NCBI GenBank assembly: GCA_015061085.1
Contig: SUXG01000017.1
Location: 1-48,458, forward strand
DNA from: Bacteroidales bacterium
Lineage (GTDB): Bacteria; Bacteroidota; Bacteroidia; Bacteroidales; Muribaculaceae
Direction: 5' to 3'
Length of the DNA: 48,458 nt
Shown piece by piece: positions 1 to 8,300 of this stretch (position 1 is its first letter; every line of letters begins with the position of its first letter). Below the pieces are notes generated by a model. It made no database searches. It was not told the origin of the DNA and saw only the letters and a list, made by a program, of their open reading frames with translations. The position numbers were made by a program, and so were the translations under genes.

Positions 1-111
1 GCGGAATCTTTCAATGCTAAAATCAAACTTTTCAGAGCCAATCTTAGAGGTGTCGTTGACAAGAAGTTTTTCCTCTTTCGCATTGCCAAGCTTTACGCTT
101 ACCCACACTAA
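1..111 (+). CDS. C-terminal end of a transposase (ISL3-like), cut by the window edge
   Basis: An open frame runs from base 1 to a TAA at 109-111 and gives 36 residues including ESFNAKIK, FRANLRG and FFLFRIAKLY. This tail is typical of the ISL3/IS204/IS1001-type DDE transposases common in Bacteroidetes, where an ESFN motif carries the last acidic catalytic residue. The start and most of the protein lie left of the window, so intactness cannot be judged. A terminator-like hairpin follows at 140-173. I could not define the terminal inverted repeat of the element. Confidence 0.7.
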   Translation, partial: AESFNAKIKLFRANLRGVVDKKFFLFRIAKLYAYPH

Positions 112-139
112 ATAACTACTGAACCATAAAAACGTGTGT

Positions 140-173
140 GGAGAGCATGCCGAGTGCATGTTCTCCTTTTTTT
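140..173 (+). terminator. Intrinsic terminator after the transposase
   Basis: A 10-bp stem (140-149 with 157-166, one G-T pair) and a 7-nt loop are followed by seven T residues. It sits 28 bases after the transposase stop and separates the insertion element from the operon starting at 281. It could also belong to the element's right end. Confidence 0.7.
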
Positions 174-222
174 GATTAAAGGCATGACGTTTTTTGGAAA
201 GAACAATATTGAGATGTCGGAT

Positions 223-253
223 TTTGTGGATTTATTTTTATTTTGTAATTTTG
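223..253 (+). promoter_or_regulatory. Bacteroidetes-type promoter for the 281-3067 operon
   Basis: TTTG at 223-226 and TAATTTTG at 246-253 are separated by 19 bp, matching the TTTG / TAnnTTTG consensus of the Bacteroidetes primary sigma factor. The predicted transcription start is near 260, about 20 bases before the ATG at 281. Confidence 0.6.
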
Positions 254-280
254 TGTGATTAAATGCGTTATAATATATAG

Positions 281-1417
281 ATGAGATTAATTTTAAAATT
301 TAACATATTAAGATTAATGGTTGTCTTTTTGGCGATGATGGCTGTGGGGACTATGCACTCGGAAACTGTCAGTCAGAAGCAAGCTAAAAAGATAGCAGAA
401 ATGTTTTTTAACGAAGCAAGAGGTATGAAGATGTCAGCTCCGGAATATGTCTATAATGGAAAATCATTATCTACCGGACGATTTATGACACCATTTTATC
501 TCTTTAATCATTCGTCCGGAGGATTTGTCATAGTGGCTGCAGATAATAAGGCTTTCCCTATTTTGGCATTCGACCTTGAACGAAAATTTGATAAAAAGAA
601 TATCGGTCAGGATATGTTGGGATTATTATCAATGTATGCTAAACATATAGAGTATGTGAGATATGATAGTCAAGTACCTGAATCTGCCATACGAGCATGG
701 CAGAATCTACCGGAATATATTCATGGATTATTGAATGAGAAAGCAGATACGGAAGATGTTGTCATCAGCACTGAGGAGGCTTCAATGAATCTGAATAATA
801 TACTTTATACTGACGATTCGGAGATAGCTTCGCAGACATCGATTTCATACTATCCGGAGCAATGGAGTGCATTGATAAATGAAGAATTTCAGAAATCGGG
901 AAATGTCGCTTTAGGTCTGATAGAAAATGAGGAAATATTGCCAATGGTAGTAAATGGCAGAAAAGGGGAGTACTATAGAATTGAGTTGGACGGGACAAAT
1001 TCAGGTTGGTATCGATTGATGCCAACAGAGATTATGAGTTTCGGACAGATAGCCTTATTGGGAAATATTCCAAATATCACAGAGGAATACGCTGAGGAAG
1101 AACCATTCAGTTATTATGAGTCATACGTTGCAGAGTTTGAAGCAGAACGCCGGAGAACGCAATCTGCTATCGAGAACGCCAATATAGTCACTACTCCTAT
1201 AATAAGAAATAATGGAGGAGGACACTATATGATTGATATGCCTGAGGATATAAGATTGGTTAGAGTTTTTAATCTCAGTGGTGCTGTCGTTTGGCAGGCT
1301 ACATATAATTTTGCAAGTAGTGTTTCAATTAATCTATCTTCGGTATCGACAGGCTTTTATTTTGCTGTCATGAGCTCGGAATCTGGACAAACATATTCAG
1401 TGAAATTATTCAGATAA
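281..1417 (+). CDS. Secreted orphan C10-peptidase propeptide-like (Inhibitor_I69-like) protein with T9SS-like C-terminal domain
   Basis: Residues 1-27 look like a signal peptide. Residues about 28-150 resemble the propeptide of streptopain/C10 cysteine proteases (Inhibitor_I69 type): SQKQAKKIA near the start, then FYLFNHSSGGFVIVAADN, and a helical YAKHIEYVR segment. No C10 catalytic domain follows: the protein contains no cysteine at all, so it cannot be a cysteine protease. The middle (about 150-300) is acidic and I do not recognise it. Residues 306-378 look like a type IX secretion sorting domain (VRVFNLSGAVVW, then NLSSVSTGFYFAV and a basic VKLFR end). First gene of an operon with the three that follow; the next starts 15 bases later. 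A free-standing propeptide could act as a protease inhibitor, as the streptococcal inhibitor Spi does, or be a decayed protease. Function is inferred. Confidence 0.6.
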   Translation: MRLILKFNILRLMVVFLAMMAVGTMHSETVSQKQAKKIAEMFFNEARGMKMSAPEYVYNGKSLSTGRFMTPFYLFNHSSGGFVIVAADNKAFPILAFDLERKFDKKNIGQDMLGLLSMYAKHIEYVRYDSQVPESAIRAWQNLPEYIHGLLNEKADTEDVVISTEEASMNLNNILYTDDSEIASQTSISYYPEQWSALINEEFQKSGNVALGLIENEEILPMVVNGRKGEYYRIELDGTNSGWYRLMPTEIMSFGQIALLGNIPNITEEYAEEEPFSYYESYVAEFEAERRRTQSAIENANIVTTPIIRNNGGGHYMIDMPEDIRLVRVFNLSGAVVWQATYNFASSVSINLSSVSTGFYFAVMSSESGQTYSVKLFR

Positions 1418-1432
1418 AAAAGGTATAATGAT

Positions 1433-1711
1433 ATGGTTAAAAAGTTATTGACATCAAGGTTGTGGGCAGTAATATATTTATTGATAATTGTCGTTGTAAT
1501 TATTGCCACATTTAAGATGCGCACAGAGTGGTGGAGCTACTTTGATATATTCTTTGCATTTATGGCAGCGTTTTGTCATTTTATAGCGACATTGTTTGCG
1601 AGAATCATTCCTGCAGAATCACGCCGTTTGGAGTTGATTGCTTTAGGAATGTTGGGGATGATGGTGATTTCATTGGTAGGAGAATTAATTGCTTTATTCT
1701 TTATTAATTAA
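1433..1711 (+). CDS. Small three-helix membrane protein, possible partner of the LytTR protein
   Basis: I recognise no named family. The 92 residues hold three hydrophobic segments, at about 10-28, 36-58 and 68-91, with short charged links (KMRTEWW and RIIPAESRRLE). There is no signal peptide cleavage site. The stop codon overlaps the start of the downstream LytTR gene by one base, implying translational coupling. In the LytTR regulatory systems of streptococci (HdrRM, BrsRM) a receiver-less LytTR regulator is held inactive by a small membrane protein encoded next to it. The arrangement here is similar, so an anti-regulator role is a reasonable inference. There is no sequence evidence of binding. 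Confidence 0.65.
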   Translation: MVKKLLTSRLWAVIYLLIIVVVIIATFKMRTEWWSYFDIFFAFMAAFCHFIATLFARIIPAESRRLELIALGMLGMMVISLVGELIALFFIN

Positions 1712-2085
1712 TGGATTTAAATAGCCGTATATTAGTAAGGACATCGGTAGAATTGTCAAGAATATTGACGGATAGAATTGTCTATGTTCATTCTGATGGC
1801 AACTATTCTACGTTTGTTATTGCTAATGGCGAAGAGCGTACAGTAACTCTTCAATTGGGTGAAATTGAAGAATTGATGACTGAACAACTGGAAGGAAAAG
1901 GCAATAATTTTATCCGGATAGGAAGATGCTTGATTGTTAATTATAATTATATCTATCATATTAATGTGTCGCGTCAGCAACTAATGTTGTCGGATAATGC
2001 AACTTTCTCATATACTTTGTCTGCATCGAAAGAGGCTTTGAAAAAGTTGAAAGAATATGTAGAAGAAAAGCATAAAATAAATTGA
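1711..2085 (+). CDS. LytTR-domain transcriptional regulator without receiver domain
   Basis: The 124-residue protein is almost entirely one LytTR DNA-binding domain (about residues 8-118): DRIVYVHSDGNYSTF is the typical opening, followed by FIRIGRCLIVNYNYIYHI, the conserved core (usually F.RvHRSyiVN...I). A response-regulator receiver domain is absent, so it is not controlled by phosphorylation in the usual way. It is coupled by a one-base overlap to the upstream small membrane protein, and the next gene follows after 7 bases. Likely targets are this operon and perhaps other genes. LytTR sites are usually pairs of short direct repeats about 21 bp apart; I did not find a convincing pair before 281. 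Confidence 0.85.
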   Translation: MDLNSRILVRTSVELSRILTDRIVYVHSDGNYSTFVIANGEERTVTLQLGEIEELMTEQLEGKGNNFIRIGRCLIVNYNYIYHINVSRQQLMLSDNATFSYTLSASKEALKKLKEYVEEKHKIN

Positions 2086-2092
2086 TTGATGT

Positions 2093-3067
2093 ATGAGTAA
2101 AATATTGCCCCCTCAAAATAATATCAATGATATATGCGATGATGATATTCGCATCGTCGGTGATATAATATCTTCTAAATCTTCACAAGAAACATTGTGT
2201 CATGAAGTAATAGATGAAAAATCTAAGTATTCTGAATCAGATCAATCCAATGATGCAATTATCGTAGGAAACCATAAAGACAACTTGATTAAAAGAAAGA
2301 AAAAAAATAATATTTTTTTATCGAGTTGTATTCTCATTGGAATTATAGTTGTTGTATTGTGTTGTTGGTCGATTTTTGTAAAGGATCCGGAAGTATTCAC
2401 GATGAAATCATTGGCATTAGCAGATAATGCCAATGACAGATATTTGTATCAATATTGTGATGAAGAGATAATTGATGTTGACGGATTGAAATTAAGAATT
2501 GTTACTCCGTATAATTCTGTACCGAGTCTTGAGATAGGACATGATTGTCTGTCGGACACAACGTCCATCTGTATAGTGCAAGCGGCATCAATAGCAATTG
2601 ATAAGGATGGAAATAGCAGTGTGGTCGGCGCAATGGTAAAGGATGGTAAGCCGATATCGTGGGGACGCTCAAAAGCCGGATATTGTGCCATTATCGATGA
2701 TTCAATACATATTGGTGCTTCAAAACATACTTATCTTTTTGAACAGGCGACAGAGAGGGGTGGAGATTTCTTCCGACAATATTCATTAGTGGAAAATGGT
2801 AAATTGTCATCAATGAAGAATCAAGACCGATACATTCGTCATGCTCTTTGTGTTAGAAATGGTAGGTTGAGTATTGTTGCGTCAGTCGATAGTGTTGTGC
2901 TTAACGACTTTACAAAAGCTTTGATAAAGGCTGATGTGGAGGAAGCTATCATGCTTGAAGGGGGAGACCCTATTTTTGAGCATGTCGATTTAGAAGGAAA
3001 ACGTCATAATTATGGTGTCGTTGATTATCCTTATTCAAATGCAGTTTCTTATCTTGTATGGAGGTAG
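2093..3067 (+). CDS. Membrane-anchored protein with phosphodiester glycosidase-like (NAGPA/DUF2233) domain
   Basis: The 324 residues comprise an acidic cytoplasmic N-terminus (1-68), a basic stop (KRKKKNN), one membrane helix (about 74-95) and an extracytoplasmic domain (about 110-324). This is a type II topology. The C-terminal part runs RHALCVRNGRLSIV, then TKALIKADVEEAIMLEGGDPIF. It resembles the NAGPA fold, in which a central Arg/Gly strand and an ALNLDGGGSS-like motif form the active region; here that motif is AIMLEGGDPI. The match is remote and I did not verify it by search. NAGPA-type enzymes cleave sugar-phosphodiester or related linkages in the envelope. Last gene of the operon; a bidirectional terminator follows at 3111-3144. 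The N-terminus carries two similar short motifs (DIRIVGD, DAIIVGN) of unknown meaning. Confidence 0.5.
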   Translation: MSKILPPQNNINDICDDDIRIVGDIISSKSSQETLCHEVIDEKSKYSESDQSNDAIIVGNHKDNLIKRKKKNNIFLSSCILIGIIVVVLCCWSIFVKDPEVFTMKSLALADNANDRYLYQYCDEEIIDVDGLKLRIVTPYNSVPSLEIGHDCLSDTTSICIVQAASIAIDKDGNSSVVGAMVKDGKPISWGRSKAGYCAIIDDSIHIGASKHTYLFEQATERGGDFFRQYSLVENGKLSSMKNQDRYIRHALCVRNGRLSIVASVDSVVLNDFTKALIKADVEEAIMLEGGDPIFEHVDLEGKRHNYGVVDYPYSNAVSYLVWR

Positions 3068-3110
3068 GTCGTATTTGATGATTTTATGCATATGTTATGC
3101 TATGTAATAA

Positions 3111-3144
3111 AAATGCTGCCAAACAATGTTTGTAGGCAGCATTT
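3111..3144. terminator. Bidirectional intrinsic terminator between convergent genes
   Basis: AAATGCTGCC (3111-3120) pairs perfectly with 3135-3144. The + side continues into a T run and the - side into an A/T-rich run. The hairpin lies between the end of the 281-3067 operon and the end of the efflux/lpxA operon and can serve both. Confidence 0.85.
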
Positions 3145-3168
3145 TTTGTAGGTTAGATATGAGATAAA

Positions 3169-3960
3169 TTATATCATTTCTAAGGGTAATGATGCAATTT
3201 TATAATCGTGGTCCTTGACAAATTTTACGATAGCATCTCTTTCAGGGCATTGTTTAACGTCTGCTTCGATTCGTAGCAAAGCGTTGAAGATTGATGTGTT
3301 GCATTGATAAATGTGGCGATAGCATTTGGCAATTTCGTCGATGCTTTCTTCATCTTTGTTGCCTTTGCGCAAGATAAAGGCGTTCACACCGAAATAAGAG
3401 ATAGGGTTGTGAGCCATTATGACGTAAGGTGGTATGTTGCTATTGACACGACAACCACCCTTAATGAGTACCCATTCGCCGATGTGGCATTTCTCATGGA
3501 CAAGAGCCATAGATGACAGTATTGAGCAATTGTCAACGCGACAGTTACCTGCAATTTTAACAGCATTACCAATAACGCATTTGTCGCCGATACGTGTGTC
3601 ATGACCGATATGACTTTGCGCCATGATATAGGAGTTTGAACCTATGACAGTGGATTCTCCTTCACAAATACTGCGATTAATAATCACCTGTTGATAAATG
3701 TGATTATTCTCGCCGATAGTGCAATAGGTCTTTTCTCCTTTCCATCTGAAATCTTGAGGGTCGGCTCCGATAATTGCACCATGATAGATAGTATTGTTTT
3801 TACCTAAACGTGTTCCTGATATAATACTTGTGTGTGACATTATGTGGCAATTATCTCCAATTTCTACATCGTCGTCTATATAAACGAAAGGATCAATTGT
3901 GACGTTGGAACCTATTTTTGCATTCGGGTGAACGAATGAAAGATTGCTGATATTTGACAT
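3169..3960 (-). CDS. lpxA: Acyl-ACP--UDP-N-acetylglucosamine O-acyltransferase-type protein (LpxA family)
   Basis: LpxA transfers the first acyl chain of lipid A onto UDP-GlcNAc in the cytoplasm. The 263 residues show the left-handed beta-helix hexapeptide pattern throughout the first 190 residues (HPNAKIG, VEIGDNC, TIGENN and so on) and the C-terminal helical part. H117 and H120 in AQSHIGHD align with E. coli H122 and the catalytic H125. NIPPYVIMAHNPISYFGVN is the expected link to the helical domain. The segment IYQQVIINRS departs from the usual IRE.VTI.RG. It lies 25 bases after the TolC-like gene, so it is probably cotranscribed with the efflux pump rather than with lpxC-fabZ or lpxD. It may therefore be a second copy with different specificity; whether another lpxA exists elsewhere cannot be seen here. 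Confidence 0.8.
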   Translation of the reverse strand: MSNISNLSFVHPNAKIGSNVTIDPFVYIDDDVEIGDNCHIMSHTSIISGTRLGKNNTIYHGAIIGADPQDFRWKGEKTYCTIGENNHIYQQVIINRSICEGESTVIGSNSYIMAQSHIGHDTRIGDKCVIGNAVKIAGNCRVDNCSILSSMALVHEKCHIGEWVLIKGGCRVNSNIPPYVIMAHNPISYFGVNAFILRKGNKDEESIDEIAKCYRHIYQCNTSIFNALLRIEADVKQCPERDAIVKFVKDHDYKIASLPLEMI

Positions 3961-3985
3961 ATTACTTAATTTTAGAGGTTAATAT

Positions 3986-5356
3986 TTATCTGCCACCGCC
4001 AAGCGATTGGTAGAGATTAATAAGAGCTGCAACTTTGGAGTGCCAGCAGTTGAGGCTCGATATTTGAGCAGATAATAGACTTTGTTCTGCCGTTAGTACT
4101 TCAAGGTACGTAGCTTGTCCTAAAGTTAAGAGTTCTTGTGTATATTCTACAGATTTTTCAAGTTGGTCAATTTGCTTAATGAGCATCATGCGTTTGGCTT
4201 CATTGGTGTTGAATTGCATCAACGCATCGCTGACTTCTGAAGCTGCATTCAATATTGTGTATTCAAAGTTATTGAGGGCTTGTTGCTGTTGAGCTTTTGC
4301 CGCTTCGAGTGTGGCAATGTTGCGACCTCTTGAAAAAATAGGTGCTGTTAGAGAACCGGCTAATTGGACAAACCAGTCACCGGGATTTGTTATTATGCTG
4401 CCAAGTAGATTTGTAAATCCACCTTGAGCAGAAATGACAAGGCTTGGGTAGAAATTGGTACGTGCAATATTGGTCGCATAATATGCAGTTGCAAACCCTT
4501 TTTCTGCAGCTTTTACGTCAGGGCGAGCAGCAAGATAGCCAACCGGAATACCTTCTGTGAATATCACAGGGCTTTCTATATTGAGCGATTTTGTAACCTC
4601 CCATTTGTTGTAGTGGGTATTGAGAAGAAGCGACATTGTATTATTGGCTTGATGAATCGCATTTTCAAGATCTGGAATTGTCGAAAGGATATAGTAGTAG
4701 TTTGCACGACTTTGCACGACTGCTGCTTCATTGACTCTACCAGCCTCTTTCATTAATACCATAGATTCTACTTGCTCGTTCCAAAGTTTAGCTGTATTCA
4801 GAGTGATGCGTAATTGCTCGTTTAGCGATACAAGAGCATAGTATGTATTAGCAACAGCTCCGATAATTTGTGAACGAACAGCTTGAGTATAGGCTTCTGT
4901 TTGCTCTAAAGCGACTTGAGCTTTGCGCTTATTATTCAAAGTCTTGCCAAAGATGTCTATTTCCCAACTTGCAGCCAACGGTAGGCTGTAAGTCCACGAA
5001 ATAGATGAGCCAGCATAGCTTGCACCACCACCATTGGGGTTAAATGATAATGATGGAAGGTAGCTCAACTTAGCACCTTTCAATTGTGCATGTGCTATGT
5101 CGATATTTAGTTTGGCATTTTGGTAATCCTTATTAGCGTCAAGCGCTTTGTTGATGTAACTTTGGAGTATTGTGTCTGTAAATACTTCTTGCCAAGCAAG
5201 ATTGCCAAACGCTGATGAATCGACCGGAGTTTCAATGGCTTTCTGATATTCGCCAATGATAGCATTGTCTTGAGGTAATTCGTATTTGTTGTAGATGTGG
5301 CAGCTACTCATGGTAGCCACCAACATCATTAATATTAAAAATTTGCTGAATTTCAT
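3986..5356 (-). CDS. TolC/NodT-family outer-membrane efflux channel lipoprotein
   Basis: The 456-residue protein starts with a lipoprotein signal peptide ending MSSC (Cys19) followed by HIYNKYELP, the usual opening of OprM/CusC-type channels (YxxP). It has the duplicated long helical and beta-strand pattern of the family: LPSLSFNPNGGG and WEIDIFGKTLNNKRKAQ in the first half; AARPDVKAAEKGF, NFYPSLVISAQGGF and APIFSRGRN in the second. Near the end, YLEVLTAEQSLLSAQ is typical. It forms the outer-membrane exit duct of the tripartite pump. The pump gene ends 8 bases upstream and the adaptor precedes that, so the three form one operon. The substrate cannot be told from sequence. Confidence 0.93.
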   Translation of the reverse strand: MKFSKFLILMMLVATMSSCHIYNKYELPQDNAIIGEYQKAIETPVDSSAFGNLAWQEVFTDTILQSYINKALDANKDYQNAKLNIDIAHAQLKGAKLSYLPSLSFNPNGGGASYAGSSISWTYSLPLAASWEIDIFGKTLNNKRKAQVALEQTEAYTQAVRSQIIGAVANTYYALVSLNEQLRITLNTAKLWNEQVESMVLMKEAGRVNEAAVVQSRANYYYILSTIPDLENAIHQANNTMSLLLNTHYNKWEVTKSLNIESPVIFTEGIPVGYLAARPDVKAAEKGFATAYYATNIARTNFYPSLVISAQGGFTNLLGSIITNPGDWFVQLAGSLTAPIFSRGRNIATLEAAKAQQQQALNNFEYTILNAASEVSDALMQFNTNEAKRMMLIKQIDQLEKSVEYTQELLTLGQATYLEVLTAEQSLLSAQISSLNCWHSKVAALINLYQSLGGGR

Positions 5357-5364
5357 ACTCTAAT

Positions 5365-8300
5365 TTAGTCTTTAATGCTATATTGCTCGATTTCTGCACT
5401 GATCTTACTATTGTCTTTATCAGTCCATTTATATGGAGAAATCTTTTCGTGAATAATTTGGAAAATAACAAATAACGCAGGCACTATAAGAACTTGAAGC
5501 ACCATGCCGATAAGCATACCTCCGATAGAACCTGTACCTAAAGCGTTGTAACCATTAGCACCGGCCCCGGAAGCGATCATCAATGGGATAAGACCTATAA
5601 TCATAGCCAAAGATGTCATCAAAATCGGACGCAAACGTGCTGTCGCACCTTGAATAGCGGCATTAACTATGCTCATGCCTGTTTTACGACGGTCTAAGGC
5701 AAATTCGACAATCAAAATGGCATTCTTAGCCAAAAGACCGATGAGCATAATCAAGGCAATCTGTAGATAAACGTTGTTTGTGATACCCATCATTTGTGCA
5801 AATATGAATGAGCCCATAAGACCGAATGGGATGGAAAGAATTACTGCCAATGGAAGGATGTAGCTTTCGTATTGCGCACTCAATAGGAGATAGACAAATA
5901 GGAGCACAAGTCCATAGATCAAACCAGATGAGTTGCTTGATGATTTAGATTCTTCGCGTGTCAAACCACCAAATTCAAAGCCATAGCCGACAGGTAGAGT
6001 CTTTTCGGCTACTTCATTTACGGCTGCAATCGCTTGACCAGTTGATACGCCCGGAGCGGCACTGCCGGTAACAGATATTGCTGTGTACATATTAAATCTG
6101 TTGATAATGTCCGGTCCATAGACTCGAGTCAACTTGACAAAGTTGTCGATTGGTGCCATTTCAGTTCCGTTTCTAACTTTGATTTGCTTTAATGTTTCCG
6201 GTGAGACGCGAGCTTCAGGATTTGCTTGCATCATTACACGATATAGTTTACCAAATCGGTTGAAATTTGAAATATACATACCACCATAGTATCCTTGTAG
6301 TGCTTGTAGGATTGCATTTTGTGTCAAACCGGCTTGTTTAACTTTTGCAACATCGATTTCGACCATATATTGAGGGAATGATGGGTTGAAAGCAGTGTAT
6401 GCCATCTGAATTTCAGGACGCTTGTTAAGCTCTGCAAGGAAACCTTGTGCCACTTGGAAGAAGTTGTTGAGGTCGCCACCGGTTTTGTCTTGAAGTTTGA
6501 TATCAAGACCATTGGTTGCAGAGTAACCACTAATCATCGGAGGCTTGAAGAACATGATGCGACCGTCTTTGATTGTGCTGTTGACCTTTTGGCTTAATTG
6601 ACCAATAATTGCATCAGCACTTTCAGTCTTAAGGTCGCGGTCATCCCAGTGATTGAGCTTGATAATCATCGAACCGTATGAGCTACCTTGACCTGCAATG
6701 AAGCTAAAGCCTGTGATTGCAGTACGATTCTTGATTGCCGGAATTTCTGATGCGATACTATCGACAGCATCGATGACAGCTTGTGTGCGTTCTTGTGATG
6801 TCGCAGGAGGCATATCGACAACCCCCATAATTGTACCGGTGTCTTCATCCGGAACAAGAGCTGAAGGAGTTACAGACATTAACCATACCAATAATGCGAT
6901 GCTGCCAGCTACTGTCGCAAGGCTTAACCATTTACGCTTGATGAAAAATTCTGTGGCTTTTTTATATTTGGCAAGCAATGCGTCAAACATAACATTAAAC
7001 CAATAGAAGAAACGTTTCATGAAAGACATCTTTTTAGCCGGTTGACCTTCTGTACCTTCAGGATGTTGATCATGTGTCTTTAGGAACATAGCACATAGTG
7101 CAGGAGTTAATGTCAATGCGTTTACTGCGGAAAGACCGATTGCCATTGCCATTGTCAAACCGAATTGGCGATAGAAGATACCTGAAGTTCCACCCATGAA
7201 TGAAACCGGGATAAACACAAGCATCATTACAAGAGTGATTGAAATCAAGGCACCTGCGATTTCACCCATTGCATCTATAGAGGCCTGTCGAGCCGACTTG
7301 TATCCTTGGTCAAGCTTGGCATGGACGGCCTCGACTACGACTATGGCATCATCGACCACAATTGCAATCGCCAAAACGAGTGCTGCAAGAGTCAAAAGGT
7401 TAAGTGAGAAACCGAACATCTTCATCAAGAAGAATGTACCGATAAGCGCAACAGGAATTGCTATGATAGGAATAATGGTCGAACGGAAGTCTTGAAGGAA
7501 AATAAACACCACTACAAACACAAGTAAGAATGCTTCAATCAACGTCTTGACTACCTCATGAATAGAAGCAAACAAGAAGTCGTTGACGTTCATAGACACT
7601 CCGATGTTAAGTCCCTCCGGTGCTTCTTTTTGGAATTCAACCAATTTTTCTTCAATGTCGCTAATTACTTGAGTTGCATTACTTCCGGCTGCTTGATAAA
7701 CCATAGCAGAGCAACCATTCATGCCATCAATTTTATTGGAGAATCCATAGGTCAAACGTCCTAATTCGATGTCTGCGACGTCGCTCAGACGTAACATATC
7801 ACCCTCTTTGTTAGCACGAATGATGATGTTTTCAAATTCAGTCTCTTCAACCAAGCGACCTTTGTAGCGCATAACATATTGAAAACTTTGATCTCCTCTT
7901 TCTCCAAACTGTCCCGGAGCTGCTTCGATATTTTGTTCAGCCAAGGCCGCTGAAATATCACTCGGCATCAAACCATATTGAGCCATTACATCAGGCTTAA
8001 GCCAAATTCGCATCGAATAGTCTGCACCAAACATCATCGCATCGCCTACTCCTGACACACGTTTGATTTGAGGTACGATATTTAGCGACATATAGTTTTC
8101 AATGAAGTCTGTCGAATACTTATTGTTGTCTGAATTAACAGTGATTACCATAAGTGTTGACGACTGGCGTTTTTGAGTGATTACACCCACTTGGTTAACT
8201 TCTGATGGTAGGAAGCCGGCTGCTTTTGCTACACGGTTTTGAACATCTACAGCTGCCATGTCAGGGTCAGTGCCTTGTTTGAAATAAACTTGGATTTCAG

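Noticed and set aside
4701..4720. Direct duplication TTTGCACGAC within the TolC-like gene
   Set aside because: Two chance copies in a coding region whose frame and family match are intact.
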